Made by a program: the position numbers and the translations under genes
Shown: one piece after another, positions 34,554-46,545 of the stretch
How the letters are laid out: each line of letters starts with the position of its first letter
Position numbering within the stretch: the first letter of the stretch is position 1
Source: Opisthocomus hoazin
Lineage: Eukaryota; Chordata; Aves; Opisthocomiformes; Opisthocomidae
Direction: 5' to 3'
DNA: 64,000 nt
NCBI RefSeq assembly: GCF_030867145.1
Contig: NC_134443.1
Coordinates: 2,976,001 to 3,040,000 of the forward strand
Notes under the pieces: model-generated
What the model saw: the letters and a program-made list of their open reading frames with translations, nothing else
What the model was told of the DNA's origin: nothing
Databases searched by the model: none

Positions 34554-34763
34554 TTACCACGGGTAGCAGGGGTAGCAGGGGTAGCAGCTGCCATAGCTGT
34601 ATTTACGGGTGTAGCAAGAGGAGTAGGGGTAGCAGTTGCGATAACCGTAGCCCCAGTAGCCGCAGGGGCTCCTGCAGTCGTAGCTCTGGTACTTGCACAC
34701 AGTGCCGTAGTTGCAGGGAGAGTAGCAGGGTTCCTCACACTGGTTCTGGTAGCAGTAAGTCAT
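34554..34763 (-). CDS. EDMTF-like Cys/Tyr-rich protein, array copy 1, 69 aa
   Basis: The protein starts MTYCYQNQCEEPCYSPCNYG, continues CKYQSYDCRSPCGYWGYGYR, and ends YSYGSCYPCYPCYPW. It has 12 Cys and 17 Tyr by my count, no signal peptide and no membrane segment. The N-terminal CExxCYxPCNYG pattern matches the MTF protein at 25.6 kb. The acceptor ...GTGTTTTAG (AG 34789-34790) and a leader ending CATCGCACCAAG precede the ATG. The intron is 34789-35332, exon 1 and TATA lie at 35331-35398, and the poly(A) signal ATTAAA is at 34108-34113. The frame and all signals are intact. The role is inferred: a small disulfide-rich structural protein of cornifying keratinocytes. Relative to the plus-strand paralogue at 58.8 kb it lacks a nine-residue segment and has a six-residue C-terminal extension. 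Confidence 0.88.
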   Translation of the reverse strand: MTYCYQNQCEEPCYSPCNYGTVCKYQSYDCRSPCGYWGYGYRNCYPYSSCYTRKYSYGSCYPCYPCYPW

Positions 34764-35330
34764 CTTGGTGCGATGGAGGGAGGCGAGCCTAAAACACAGG
34801 AGGAGAGAAGAACATGAGGTCTGTCGCAGCGACCAAGCGGCAGCTTGGTGCTTCTAGCAAGCCCTGTGTAAGCACGGGCAAAAGGAGAGGAGAAGGGCAA
34901 CCATGGGAACCAACCGAACATCTCGGTCTCCTTCTCGCCCAGCTCACTCCTTTCTGTTTTATCCCCTTCTTTTCTCCATAGAGGCATTTTATGCTGCTTT
35001 TCTTATTGCCATTGCTCAGAACTGTCATTCTAGGTTCAGACAGTATTTTAGAGAGGACATCGTTAGGATTATGTTGTCTGTATCCGTGCCCGATGTTCCT
35101 CTAGAGACCCTGAGTGAAGAGACACCAGTTCAGGGACCCGGCCAGATTTTGGCATTGAGAGAAGATGCCGTGGTGGAAATCCTGATATCCCATTTTTAAC
35201 AGAAACGAATTGTATTTGCATAGCTGTGAAATCAGAGCCTTTGCTGTTAAAGTAGAACTGCCGTCTGTATAGCAATATGGCCAAACCAGAACATCTACAC
35301 AGCACGAAGACACTGTAGTACGTCTGACTT

Positions 35331-35398
35331 ACCAAGTTCGGTGAGAATGTAAGTCCGAAGATGCGAGTAGAGAGCCCTGAGTTTCTCTCCCTTTTATA
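35331..35398 (-). promoter_or_regulatory. Promoter and exon 1, array copy 1
   Basis: On the minus strand: TATAAAAG at 35391-35398, a leader with CGGACTTACATTCTCACCGA ending ACTTG, and the donor GTAAGTCA (GT 35331-35332). Confidence 0.85.
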
Positions 35399-36519
35399 CG
35401 TCTGTGTGACCATGCGTACTGTGTTTCAAAGTCCTATTCGTCACAAACCCAATGTTGTCCTGCACGTCATTCCTTCAGATGAAGTAATGGTTTTTCTTGT
35501 TTTGTGATCATTAGTCAGTTCTTGGCTTCCAAAAGCGTGACATTGCAGTGCAGGTTTCTTTCATGTTCGGACTTCCTGGGTCAATTATCGTTGTAGAAGT
35601 CATGTGCTGAAATCGGAATTACAAGAGGAAAGGGAAGGCAGGACACTGAGACAGAACCGATTGACGTTCAGAATGGCAATTTTGGAGGAATGGACACATT
35701 TCGTTATACGAAGCCTGCGATGACTCTGGATTGGTTGGAGGGAGAAGAATTTAAAAAAATTTTGCACCAATACTAAACCCTAGAAAGCATGTCTTGCTGG
35801 TTTTGTTTGTTTTGTTTGTTTTTATTTGAAAATTGCATTTTCAGGTAAGAATATTTGCACGATGTTTTTCTTTTAATGACTTTGTTAGTATGATTTCCAG
35901 CTCAAAAGCAGAAGTCCAAGAAAGGTATTTGGATTAGAGGAGAAGTCCGGTCTATACCTTGCTGCAGTCAGATATGCCTGGAGGCGTTCATCGCATGCTG
36001 TGAGCTGGCACAAGAAAGTCGTGCTGTAGAACATCCAGTGTACTTGCGTGGTGTGCTCTATCAACTACTGCTAGCAAACGTGAACAGCCACCTCCTAAGT
36101 GTACACAGGAGGAAACTGGGGTGCTTTCTGGTGTAAGAAGAGTGGAAAGAGTTTGGAATCGGGTAAGGAGTCAGTGACCAGAGTTTTGGAGAATTGTACA
36201 GCAGGTAGCAATGGGTACTAAATCTGAAGGCTCTCAAGCGGAAATAATGAGATTTGAAATATCCAGGCTTTGCTCCGTATATGACACAAACTTACAAACT
36301 CAGTCTTCAGGAGAGCCAGCGCAAGCGAGGCCAGAGGCGTTGGATCCAAAGAGATCTCTGTAGTGATTGTTTACACTTGGATTAGAAAATGATTCACTCA
36401 GGGATTCATGGCAAGGAGCAAGATAAAAGAAACGTGAACTTCTCTCTGTCGTAACTGCAGTTTCCTGAGAAGTTTCCCAAATGCTAAACAGAGTTTAAGG
36501 TGCTATCTTCTTAATGTTG

Positions 36520-36740
36520 TTGAGGTGTTTGGCTTAATGTTGTTAATGAGGGTGAATAATGCTGAGCGCTGTGGATGTGAGTTGGTGAGCAGCAGCATCT
36601 TCCCTTGTGACCTTCACCTCCAAACATTGCTGTTTACTAGCAGCTGCCGGGAGGATAATAACAGGCATGTCAGAGGTGCCGGGCCGTTCTCTAAATGTTG
36701 AATGTCAAAGCCTTCATTAACACTTATTAAAGATTTCCCT
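36520..36740 (+). mobile_element. MIR3-like ancient SINE inside the array unit
   Basis: TTGTGACCTTCACCTCC and GGGAGGATAATAACAGGCAT keep the order of the sense MIR3 core (TGTGACCTTGGGCAAGTCACT...GAGGATAATAATACC). The same segment is present in every unit (about 41870, 47225, 52590 and 57180), so it predates the array. Confidence 0.4.
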
Positions 36741-39700
36741 GTACAACGCGATTTATTATTTGTCTATTAATACGACGTTACTGGAAAACGCCTCAATTCC
36801 AGGTAACACAGTTTCTAAAAACGTGTATCGGGTTATCCTGTTTCTGTGCTTTATTGAGGTTGTGATTTATGGCTTCAGCATTGGGTCTCTGGAAGTTTTT
36901 TCTCTCAAAATACGTCACGTACAAACATTTTTAATGCTTATGGGGCAATTTTCTCGCTGAATCAATCAAACACGCGGATGCAATTTTTCGAAGTTACCCA
37001 ACTGCTCCAGATTAATGGAAGGTTTTGATGTCTCCAAAGCTGAAGATCAGAACTTGAGCTTGGGCAGCGTGAGCTCGGTCATGCCCGTACTTCTGTACCT
37101 GCAGACTAAAGTAGCACAGGGAAGAGGTCTGACTGGGCTTCAAGACACCCAGCAGCGTTTAGTCACTCACTGGAACTAGAAGATAGAACAGATCTTGTTA
37201 GTTATAGGAAAAGGGAGTCAAATTGACCGAGGAAAATAGCTGCAGACGTTTAGTGAAGAGCCCTGACTCAGGAGAACGTTGCAGGTTGAAGCGTGTCAAT
37301 CCCTGTAAGATTTCAGTGACTTTTTTTCATCTTCATTTGTCAAAGGATTTTTCTGATGCTGTTGCTTCATTTGATGTATTTTTCCAGCTGTGCCGTGGTG
37401 GAGTTTGTGTCAGAACTAACATGAGTATTGGAAAAGTGTTTATTAAAATGACGTTCTGAAAAGGTTAATGAAGAATGATGATATATTCTCTCGAGATGGC
37501 TGTTTCGGTTTTCTCTTGAACTTTTATTTGGTGAAGTGCATGGTTACTTTGTCTCCTGTCCTGTCAGTAATAAGGTTATGTAGAAATAAGACATGTAGTA
37601 CTAAACACATAGAAGACCTATTAGTGTGTGTTTGTGTGTGTATATAAAAAACCCGATAATTTCCTGAGATGTGATCCACTTTTCCCTGTTTCTTCTGACA
37701 ACGTGCTACGACCGACCATATTTATTGATGAAAATCCTAGCAAATTTTTTTTGAAGTAATGAAGGATCTTTCATGAAAGTTGCAATATTTTAATTGTGTT
37801 TTTTGCATCATGTACAACATTTAGATCTGAACATTCTGAACAAGTGAACAACCAGCCTGTACTAATGACACGTCAAAGCATTTCCAAGTTCTTTGTGTTC
37901 TTCTGAAATAGGAAGGTCTATGATGTACTACATCAGCTGATCACTGTCCTTATACTTTGAAAACAAAATTATGCATAAAGCAGAGCTACTTTTAAACACG
38001 AAATGAATGCCTTCAGACAGTGAATTTGCACTTCATGACCAGTTGAGGGAAACACTGATTTACCTGTTTTTAGACTGTTATATCAGAGGAGAACATATTC
38101 AGTAAAAGGAAATCGGCGTAACAATTCGGCACGGCGAACATGAAAAGGCCATGTTAGTAGGCAATTAGCCCAAATTATTTTTCCAGCGGTACCCAGTGTG
38201 TTAATGTAGACCAGAAAGGTGAATTTTGAAAGCGGGGTTTGCTGGATGTTTTTGGCAGCTCACCCAGGGACTCGTAGGCTTGTTTTCTTCATATTTCTTT
38301 TCTGCTGTCTCCTCCGCCAAGCTCTTGAAATAACATGTTGAGTCTAGGTTCTGCTTCGCTTCTATGCGCTGCTTGTACGTGGATGCAAATTCACCTGAAG
38401 CTCACTTCTGCCGGGACTTGGTCGCGCCTGACACTTCTGGGATGAGGCAAGAAACCTGAGAGTGATCTCTTCGCTGATGGTCTGCCCAGCAGGGAAACAT
38501 CAGCACCGAGGTCCATAATGCTGCCTGCTAGATGCAGCTCCGCGTTTGCTGGAGAGCTGAAGCTTGTGCAGACTGGGAGGAGAAGCATTTCCCTTTGGAA
38601 ATGCCTTCCACAACTCAATTATTTTTGCATCTCTAGATGGGTCCGTCCTGGGAACCAAGCAGAAGGTTCATCCCTTTGTCATCAAGCTGCCAGTGTTATT
38701 TGCAGCAGCTCTCCTCCCTCCCTGTCACGTGCCCTCCTCTTAATGATGGGGAAGCAGCGGCTCCTCCTTGCAGCCTCACCTTATCTGGAATCTGCATACA
38801 TCTCATCTTCCTTTGTAAAGCTTTTCTTCGTGATGGCGAGGGCTGGCAGCTGCTTGCAGGACGCGTGCCCATAAGCCATCCTGGCTCGGGCAGCGCCAGG
38901 AAGGACTGAGCTCACAGCTCCCGCACAGGACGCCAGCTGCCCAAAGCAATGTGTGGTGGAGAAAGGGCAATAGTTAAAGGTTGATAGACGTTGGGAAGAG
39001 GTGAGCGTGAGCTCCCCCGTGTTCTTCCCAGGTATCTGTCTGAGAGCTGCAGAAAGCTGAGGCAGTTTGGCATTCTGTGTGTCAGCGCATTTTGGATCCT
39101 CAAGTGTGGCACATCTTGGGCTGGCATGTAGTCAGCAAATACTGGTTAAATTTTCTTCAATCTTGCCATTGCTAAGCTAGTGTTTTGGAAAGCAGCAGTG
39201 ATTGGGGGTGTGTGGTGGCTGAGGGGCAGAACTGAAGCAGGGTAGAAGTGAGTTTTCAGGGCTGTCTTGGAGGAGACGGAGATGGAAGTGTTCAATATGT
39301 CCTCAGTCATCTCAGCCTTTAGAGGATGCTTGGAATTGCCCATGGAAAAGCTAGGGCCTCCCTTTATGCCATGTGTCAGGTAAAGAATTAGTGAAGTCCA
39401 ATATGGAAGAATAAAACCGTAACAAAATGACAGAAAGCAGTAGTGCGATGCCAGATCTTTTAATGAGAGTGAGAAGCACTGCAGACAACAGTTACAGCTT
39501 GTAGTAGTACAGACTAGAGCATGCAGAGACTGATCCGTTCCTTAGAGAGAGAGTTACTACATTTGATGGCAGATGCTTTTGGGCCCATGGTGGTGTTTGG
39601 TGAAGAGCAGAGGTGTCGGCACAGCATACGGCAAGACGAGATGTGTTCTCCGGTCTGCATCTCCCATTGCACAGCTACACATCAAAATAGAGAGTATATC

Positions 39701-39904
39701 CCCCACCAAAGGCTATGGAGGAAGAGCTGACCCTAAGAGCAGGTTATTTGAGATAGCTGCAGGCATTGAAGAGAGGTGCTGAGCACGCAGGACGATTCCT
39801 GAGCACAGTGGCTGTCACGGGAGCTTAGCAAAGGTGAAATTCAGAAGGAGCCATCAGTCGCTATTTTGCCTTTGGTTTCCGATCTGGTGGTCATCTGGCT
39901 GGGT

Positions 39905-40114
39905 TTACCACGGGTAGCAGGGGTAGCAGGGGTAGCAGCTGCCATAGCTGTATTTACGGGTGTAGCAAGAGGAGTAGGGGTAGCAGTTGCGATAACCGTA
40001 GCCCCAGTAGCCGCAGGGGCTCCTGCAGTCGTAGCTCTGGTACTTGCACACAGTGCCGTAGTTGCAGGGAGAGTAGCAGGGTTCCTCACACTGGTTCTGG
40101 TAGCAGTAAGTCAT
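39905..40114 (-). CDS. EDMTF-like Cys/Tyr-rich protein, array copy 2, 69 aa
   Basis: The protein is identical to array copy 1, including DCRSPCGYW in the middle and the CYPCYPCYPW end. The intron is 40140-40683, the TATA box is at 40742-40749 and the poly(A) signal ATTAAA is at 39459-39464, each shifted by exactly 5,351 bases from copy 1. All splice signals are intact, so it should be expressed like copy 1. Reads from the two copies cannot be told apart over the CDS. Confidence 0.88.
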   Translation of the reverse strand: MTYCYQNQCEEPCYSPCNYGTVCKYQSYDCRSPCGYWGYGYRNCYPYSSCYTRKYSYGSCYPCYPCYPW

Positions 40115-40681
40115 CTTGGTGCGATGGAGGGAGGCGAGCCTAAAACACAGGAGGAGAGAAGAACATGAGGTCTGTCGCAGCGACCAAGCGGCAGCTTGGT
40201 GCTTCTAGCAAGCCCTGTGTAAGCACGGGCAAAAGGAGAGGAGAAGGGCAACCATGGGAACCAACCGAACATCTCGGTCTCCTTCTCGCCCAGCTCACTC
40301 CTTTCTGTTTTATCCCCTTCTTTTCTCCATAGAGGCATTTTATGCTGCTTTTCTTATTGCCATTGCTCAGAACTGTCATTCTAGGTTCAGACAGTATTTT
40401 AGAGAGGACATCGTTAGGATTATGTTGTCTGTATCCGTGCCCGATGTTCCTCTAGAGACCCTGAGTGAAGAGACACCAGTTCAGGGACCCGGCCAGATTT
40501 TGGCATTGAGAGAAGATGCCGTGGTGGAAATCCTGATATCCCATTTTTAACAGAAACGAATTGTATTTGCATAGCTGTGAAATCAGAGCCTTTGCTGTTA
40601 AAGTAGAACTGCCGTCTGTATAGCAATATGGCCAAACCAGAACATCTACACAGCACGAAGACACTGTAGTACGTCTGACTT

Positions 40682-40749
40682 ACCAAGTTCGGTGAGAATG
40701 TAAGTCCGAAGATGCGAGTAGAGAGCCCTGAGTTTCTCTCCCTTTTATA
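40682..40749 (-). promoter_or_regulatory. Promoter and exon 1, array copy 2
   Basis: TATAAAAG at 40742-40749 (minus strand), the same leader as copy 1, and donor GT at 40682-40683. Confidence 0.85.
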
Positions 40750-43700
40750 CGTCTGTGTGACCATGCGTACTGTGTTTCAAAGTCCTATTCGTCACAAACC
40801 CAATGTTGTCCTGCACGTCATTCCTTCAGATGAAGTAATGGTTTTTCTTGTTTTGTGATCATTAGTCAGTTCTTGGCTTCCAAAAGCGTGACATTGCAGT
40901 GCAGGTTTCTTTCATGTTCGGACTTCCTGGGTCAATTATCGTTGTAGAAGTCATGTGCTGAAATCGGAATTACAAGAGGAAAGGGAAGGCAGGACACTGA
41001 GACAGAACCGATTGACGTTCAGAATGGCAATTTTGGAGGAATGGACACATTTCGTTATACGAAGCCTGCGATGACTCTGGATTGGTTGGAGGGAGAAGAA
41101 TTTAAAAAAATTTTGCACCAATACTAAACCCTAGAAAGCATGTCTTGCTGGTTTTGTTTGTTTTGTTTGTTTTTATTTGAAAATTGCATTTTCAGGTAAG
41201 AATATTTGCACGATGTTTTTCTTTTAATGACTTTGTTAGTATGATTTCCAGCTCAAAAGCAGAAGTCCAAGAAAGGTATTTGGATTAGAGGAGAAGTCCG
41301 GTCTATACCTTGCTGCAGTCAGATATGCCTGGAGGCGTTCATCGCATGCTGTGAGCTGGCACAAGAAAGTCGTGCTGTAGAACATCCAGTGTACTTGCGT
41401 GGTGTGCTCTATCAACTACTGCTAGCAAACGTGAACAGCCACCTCCTAAGTGTACACAGGAGGAAACTGGGGTGCTTTCTGGTGTAAGAAGAGTGGAAAG
41501 AGTTTGGAATCGGGTAAGGAGTCAGTGACCAGAGTTTTGGAGAATTGTACAGCAGGTAGCAATGGGTAATAAATCTGAAGGCTCTCAAGCGGAAATAATG
41601 AGATTTGAAATATCCAGGCTTTGCTCCGTATATGACACAAACTTACAAACTCAGTCTTCAGGAGAGCCAGCGCAAGCGAGGCCAGAGGCGTTGGATCCAA
41701 AGAGATCTCTGTAGTGATTGTTTACACTTGGATTAGAAAATGATTCACTCAGGGATTCATGGCAAGGAGCAAGATAAAAGAAACGTGAACTTCTCTCTGT
41801 CGTAACTGCAGTTTCCTGAGAAGTTTCCCAAATGCTAAACAGAGTTTAAGGTGCTATCTTCTTAATGTTGTTGAGGTGTTTGGCTTAATGTTGTTAATGA
41901 GGGTGAATAATGCTGAGCGCTGTGGATGTGAGTTGGTGAGCAGCAGCATCTTCCCTTGTGACCTTCACCTCCAAACATTGCTGTTTACTAGCAGCTGCCG
42001 GGAGGATAATAACAGGCATGTCAGAGGTGCCGGGCCGTTCTCTAAATGTTGAATGTCAAAGCCTTCATTAACACTTATTAAAGATTTCCCTGTACAACGC
42101 GATTTATTATTTGTCTATTAATACGACGTTACTGGAAAACGCCTCAATTCCAGGTAACACAGTTTCTAAAAACGTGTATCGGGTTATCCTGTTTCTGTGC
42201 TTTATTGAGGTTGTGATTTATGGCTTCAGCATTGGGTCTCTGGAAGTTTTTTCTCTCAAAATACGTCACGTACAAACATTTTTAATGCTTATGGGGCAAT
42301 TTTCTCGCTGAATCAATCAAACACGCGGATGCAATTTTTCGAAGTTACCCAACTGCTCCAGATTAATGGAAGGTTTTGATGTCTCCAAAGCTGAAGATCA
42401 GAACTTGAGCTTGGGCAGCGTGAGCTCAGTCATGCCCGTACTTCTGTACCTGCAGACTAAAGTAGCACAGGGAAGAGGTCTGACTGGGCTTCAAGACACC
42501 CAGCAGCGTTTAGTCACTCACTGGAACTAGAAGATAGAACAGATCTTGTTAGTTATAGGAAAAGGGAGTCAAATTGACCGAGGAAAATAGCTGCAGACGT
42601 TTAGTGAAGAGCCCTGACTCAGGAGAACGTTGCAGGTTGAAGCGTGTCAATCCCTGTAAGATTTCAGTGACTTTTTTTCATCTTCATTTGTCAAAGGATT
42701 TTTCTGATGCTGTTGCTTCATTTGATGTATTTTTCCAGCTGTGCCGTGGTGGAGTTTGTGTCAGAACTAACATGAGTATTGGAAAAGTGTTTATTAAAAT
42801 GACGTTCTGAAAAGGTTAATGAAGAATGATGATATATTCTCTCGAGATGGCTGTTTCGGTTTTCTCTTGAACTTTTATTTGGTGAAGTGCATGGTTACTT
42901 TGTCTCCTGTCCTGTCAGTAATAAGGTTATGTAGAAATAAGACATGTAGTACTAAACACATAGAAGACCTATTAGTGTGTGTTTGTGTGTGTATATAAAA
43001 AACCCGATAATTTCCTGAGATGTGATCCACTTTTCCCTGTTTCTTCTGACAACGTGCTACGACCGACCATATTTATTGATAAAAATCCTAGCAAATTTTT
43101 TTTTGAAGTAATGAAGGATCTTTCATGAAAGTTGCAATATTTTAATTGTGTTTTTTGCATCATGTACAACATTTAGATCTGAACATTCTGAACAAGTGAA
43201 CAACCAGCCTGTACTAATGACACGTCAAAGCATTTCCAAGTTCTTTGTGTTCTTCTGAAATAGGAAGGTCTATGATGTACTACATCAGCTGATCACTGTC
43301 CTTATACTTTGAAAACAAAATTATGCATAAAGCAGAGCTACTTTTAAACACGAAATGAATGCCTTCAGACAGTGAATTTGCACTTCATGACCAGTTGAGG
43401 GAAACACTGATTTACCTGTTTTTAGACTGTTATATCAGAGGAGAACATATTCAGTAAAAGGAAATCGGCGTAACAATTCGGCACGGCGAACATGAAAAGG
43501 CCATGTTAGTAGGCAATTAGCCCAAATTATTTTTCCAGCGGTACCCAGTGTGTTAATGTAGACCAGAAAGGTGAATTTTGAAAGCGGGGTTTGCTGGATG
43601 TTTTTGGCAGCTCACCCAGGGACTCGTAGGCTTGTTTTCTTCATATTTCTTTTCTGCTGTCTCCTCCGCCAAGCTCTTGAAATAACATGTTGAGTCTAGG

Positions 43701-45256
43701 TTCTGCTTCGCTTCTATGCGCTGCTTGTACGTGGATGCAAATTCACCTGAAGCTCACTCCTGCCGGGACTTGGTCGCGCCTGACACTTCTGGGATGAGGC
43801 AAGAAACCTGAGAGTGATCTCTTCGCTGATGGTCTGCCCAGCAGGGAAACATCAGCACCGAGGTCCATAATGCTGCCTGCTAGATGCAGCTCCGCGTTTG
43901 CTGGAGAGCTGAAGTTTGTGCAGACTGGGAGGAGAAGCATTTCCCTTTGGAAATGCCTTTCACAACTCAATTTTTTTTGCATCTCTAGATGGGTCCGTCC
44001 TGGGAACCAAGCAGAAGGTTCATCCCTTTGTCATCAAGCTTCCAGTGTTATTTGCAGCAGCTCTCCTCCCTCCCTGTCACGTGCCCTCCTCTTAATGATG
44101 GGGAAGCAGCGGCTCCTCCTTGCAGCCTCACCTTATCTGGAATCTGCATACATCTCATCTTCCTTTGTAAAGCTTTTCTTCGTGATGGCGAGGGCTGGCA
44201 GCTGCTTGCAGGACGCGTGCCCATAAGCCATCCTGGCTCGGGCAGCGCCAGGAAGGACTGAGCTCACAGCTCCCGCACAGGACGCCAGCTGCCCAAAGCA
44301 ATGTGTGGTGGAGAAAGGGCAATAGTTAAAGGTTGATAGACGTTGGGAAGAGGTGAGCGTGAGCTCCCCCGTGTTCTTCCCAGGTATCTGTCTGAGAGCT
44401 GCAGAAAGCTGAGGCAGTTTGGCATTCTGTGTGTCAGCGCATTTTGGATCCTCAAGTGTGGCACATCTTGGGCTGGCATGTAGTCAGCAAATATTGGTTA
44501 AATTTTCTTCAATCTTGCCATTGCTAAGCTAGTGTTTTGGAAAGCAGCAGTGATTGGGGGTGTGTGGTGGCTGAGGGGCAGAACTGAAGCAGGGTAGAAG
44601 TGAGTTTTCAGGGCTGTCTTGGAGGAGACGGAGATGGAAGTGTTCAATATGTCCTCAGTCATCTCAGCCTTTAGAGGATGCTTGGAATTGCCCATGGAAA
44701 AGCTAGGGCCTCCCTTTATGCCATGTGTCAGGTAAAGAATTAGTGAAGTCCAATATGGAAGAATAAAACCGTAACAAAATGACAGAAAGCAGTAGTGCGA
44801 TGCCAGATCTTTTAATGAGAGTGAGAAGCACTGCAGACAACAGTTACAGCTTGTAGTAGTACAGACTAGAGCATGCAGAGACTGATCCGTTCCTTAGAGA
44901 GAGAGTTACTACATTTGATGGCAGATGCTTTTGGGCCCATGGTGGTGTTTGGTGAAGAGCAGAGGTGTCGGCACAGCATACGGCAAGACGAGATGTGTTC
45001 TCCGGTCTGCATCTCCCATTGCACAGCTACACATCAAAATAGAGAGTATATCCCCCACCAAAGGCTATGGAGGAAGAGCTGACCCTAAGAGCAGGTTATT
45101 TGAGATAGCTGCAGGCATTGAAGAGAGGTGCTGAGCACGCAGGACGATTCCTGAGCACAGTGGCTGTCACGGGAGCTTAGCAAAGGTGAAATTCAGAAGG
45201 AGCCATCAGTCGCTATTTTGCCTTTGGTTTCCGATCTGGTGGTCATCTGGCTGGGT

Positions 45257-45466
45257 TTACCACGGGTAGCAGGGGTAGCAGGGGTAGCAGCTGCCATAGC
45301 TGTATTTACGGGTGTAGCAAGAGGAGTAGGGGTAGCAGTTGCGATAACCGTAGCCCCAGTAGCCGCAGGGCCTCCTGCAGTCGTAGCTCTGGTACTTGCA
45401 CACAGTGCCGTAGTTGCAGGGAGAGTAGCAGGGTTCCTCACACTGGTTCTGGTAGCAGTAAGTCAT
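45257..45466 (-). CDS. EDMTF-like Cys/Tyr-rich protein, array copy 3, 69 aa
   Basis: This copy has the same length and ends as copies 1 and 2, with one difference: Ser to Arg in the middle (DCRRPCGYW), shared with copies 4 and 5. The acceptor AG is at 45492-45493, donor GT at 46034-46035, TATA at 46094-46101 and ATTAAA at 44811-44816. The frame and signals are intact. The Arg variant separates units 3-5 from units 1-2, so at least two subgroups exist in the array. Confidence 0.88.
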   Translation of the reverse strand: MTYCYQNQCEEPCYSPCNYGTVCKYQSYDCRRPCGYWGYGYRNCYPYSSCYTRKYSYGSCYPCYPCYPW

Positions 45467-46033
45467 CTTGGTGCGATGGAGGGAGGCGAGCCTAAAACAC
45501 AGGAGGAGAGAAGAACATGAGGTCTGTCGCAGCGACCAAGCGGCAGCTTGGTGCTTCTAGCAAGCCCTGTGTAAGCACGGGCAAAAGGAGAGGAGAAGGG
45601 CAACCATGGGAACCAACCGAACATCTCGGTCTCCTTCTCGCCCAGCTCACTCCTTTCTGTTTTATCCCCTTCTTTTCTCCATAGAGGCATTTTATGCTGC
45701 TTTTCTTATTGCCATTGCTCAGAACTGTCATTCTAGGTTCAGACAGTATTTTAGAGAGGACATCGTTAGGATTATGTTGTCTGTGTCCGTGTCCGATGTT
45801 CCTCTAGAGACCCTGAGTGAAGAGACACCAGTTCAGGGACCCGGCCAGATTTTGGCATTGAGAGAAGATGCCGTGGTGGAAATCCTGATATGCCATTTTT
45901 AACAGAAACGAATTGTAGTTGCATGGCTGTGAAATCAGAGCCTTTGCTGTTAAAGTAGAACTGCCGTCTGTATAGCAATATGGCCAAACCAGAACATCTA
46001 CACAGCACGAAGACACTGTAGTACGTCTGACTT

Positions 46034-46101
46034 ACCAAGTTCGGTGAGAATGTAAGTCCGAAGATGTGAGTGGAGAGCCCTGAGTTTCTCTCCCTTTTAT
46101 A
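46034..46101 (-). promoter_or_regulatory. Promoter and exon 1, array copy 3
   Basis: TATAAAAG at 46094-46101 (minus strand) and donor GT at 46034-46035. The leader has two substitutions relative to copies 1 and 2 (GATGTGAGTGGAG on the plus strand instead of GATGCGAGTAGAG). Confidence 0.85.
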
Positions 46102-46503
46102 CGTCTGTGTGACCATGCGTACTGTGTTTCAAAGTCCTATTCGTCACAAACCCAATGTTCTTCTGCACGTCATTCCTTCAGTTGAAGTAATGGTTTTTCT
46201 TGTTTTGTGATCATTAGTCAGTTCTTGGCTTCCAAAAGCGTGACATTGCAGTGCGGGTTTCTTTCATGTTCGGACTTCCTGGGTCAATTATCGTTGTAGA
46301 AGTCATGTGCTGAAATCGGAATTACAAGAGGAAAGGGAAGGCAGGACACTGAGAGCAGAACCGATTGACGTTCAGAATGGCAATTTTGGAGGAATGGACA
46401 CATTTCGTTATACGAAGCCTGCGATGACTCTGGATTGGTTTGAAGGAGAAGAATTTCAAATTATTTTACACCAATACTAAACCCTAGAAAGCATGTCTTG
46501 CTG

Positions 46504-46545
46504 GTTTTGTTTGTTTTGTTTGTTTTGTTTGTTTTGTTTGTTTTT
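46504..46545. repeat. TTTTGTTTG microsatellite, longest in unit 3
   Basis: This is a run of TTTTGTTTG-type repeats. The equivalent tracts are shorter in unit 1 (near 35799), unit 2 (near 41150) and unit 4 (near 51868), and almost lost in unit 5 (near 56477). It works as a length marker for each unit. Confidence 0.85.

Larger units (their letters stand above)
32717..38066. repeat. Tandem array unit 1 (about 5,350 bp)
   Basis: It begins at TTTTTAGACTGTTATATCAG, which recurs at 38067, 43419 and 48788. It carries one minus-strand 69-aa gene plus about 4 kb of spacer. From about 34.0 to 37.5 kb I found only isolated differences from unit 2 (for example near 36218 and 37078). Confidence 0.95.
38067..43418. 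repeat. Tandem array unit 2 (about 5,352 bp)
   Basis: It starts at the same TTTTTAGACTG boundary and has the same content as unit 1. Over the gene region it looks almost base-identical to unit 1. Over its last 1.5 kb it is also almost identical to unit 3 (37.5-38.6 kb against 42.8-43.9 kb can be read side by side with only scattered changes). Confidence 0.95.

Noticed and set aside
34490-34817. Repeated 82-aa minus and 100-aa plus frames over each array gene (Ala/Thr- and Val/Ala-rich)
   Set aside because: They are alternate frames over the same low-complexity CDS in every unit. Only the MTY frame matches the family and has a correctly placed splice acceptor.
38518-38874. 118-aa plus frame recurring in the array units
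   Set aside because: It recurs because the unit is duplicated. There is no promoter or splice context or family feature, and the frame is altered in unit 1 (104 codons) and at the unit 5 junction.
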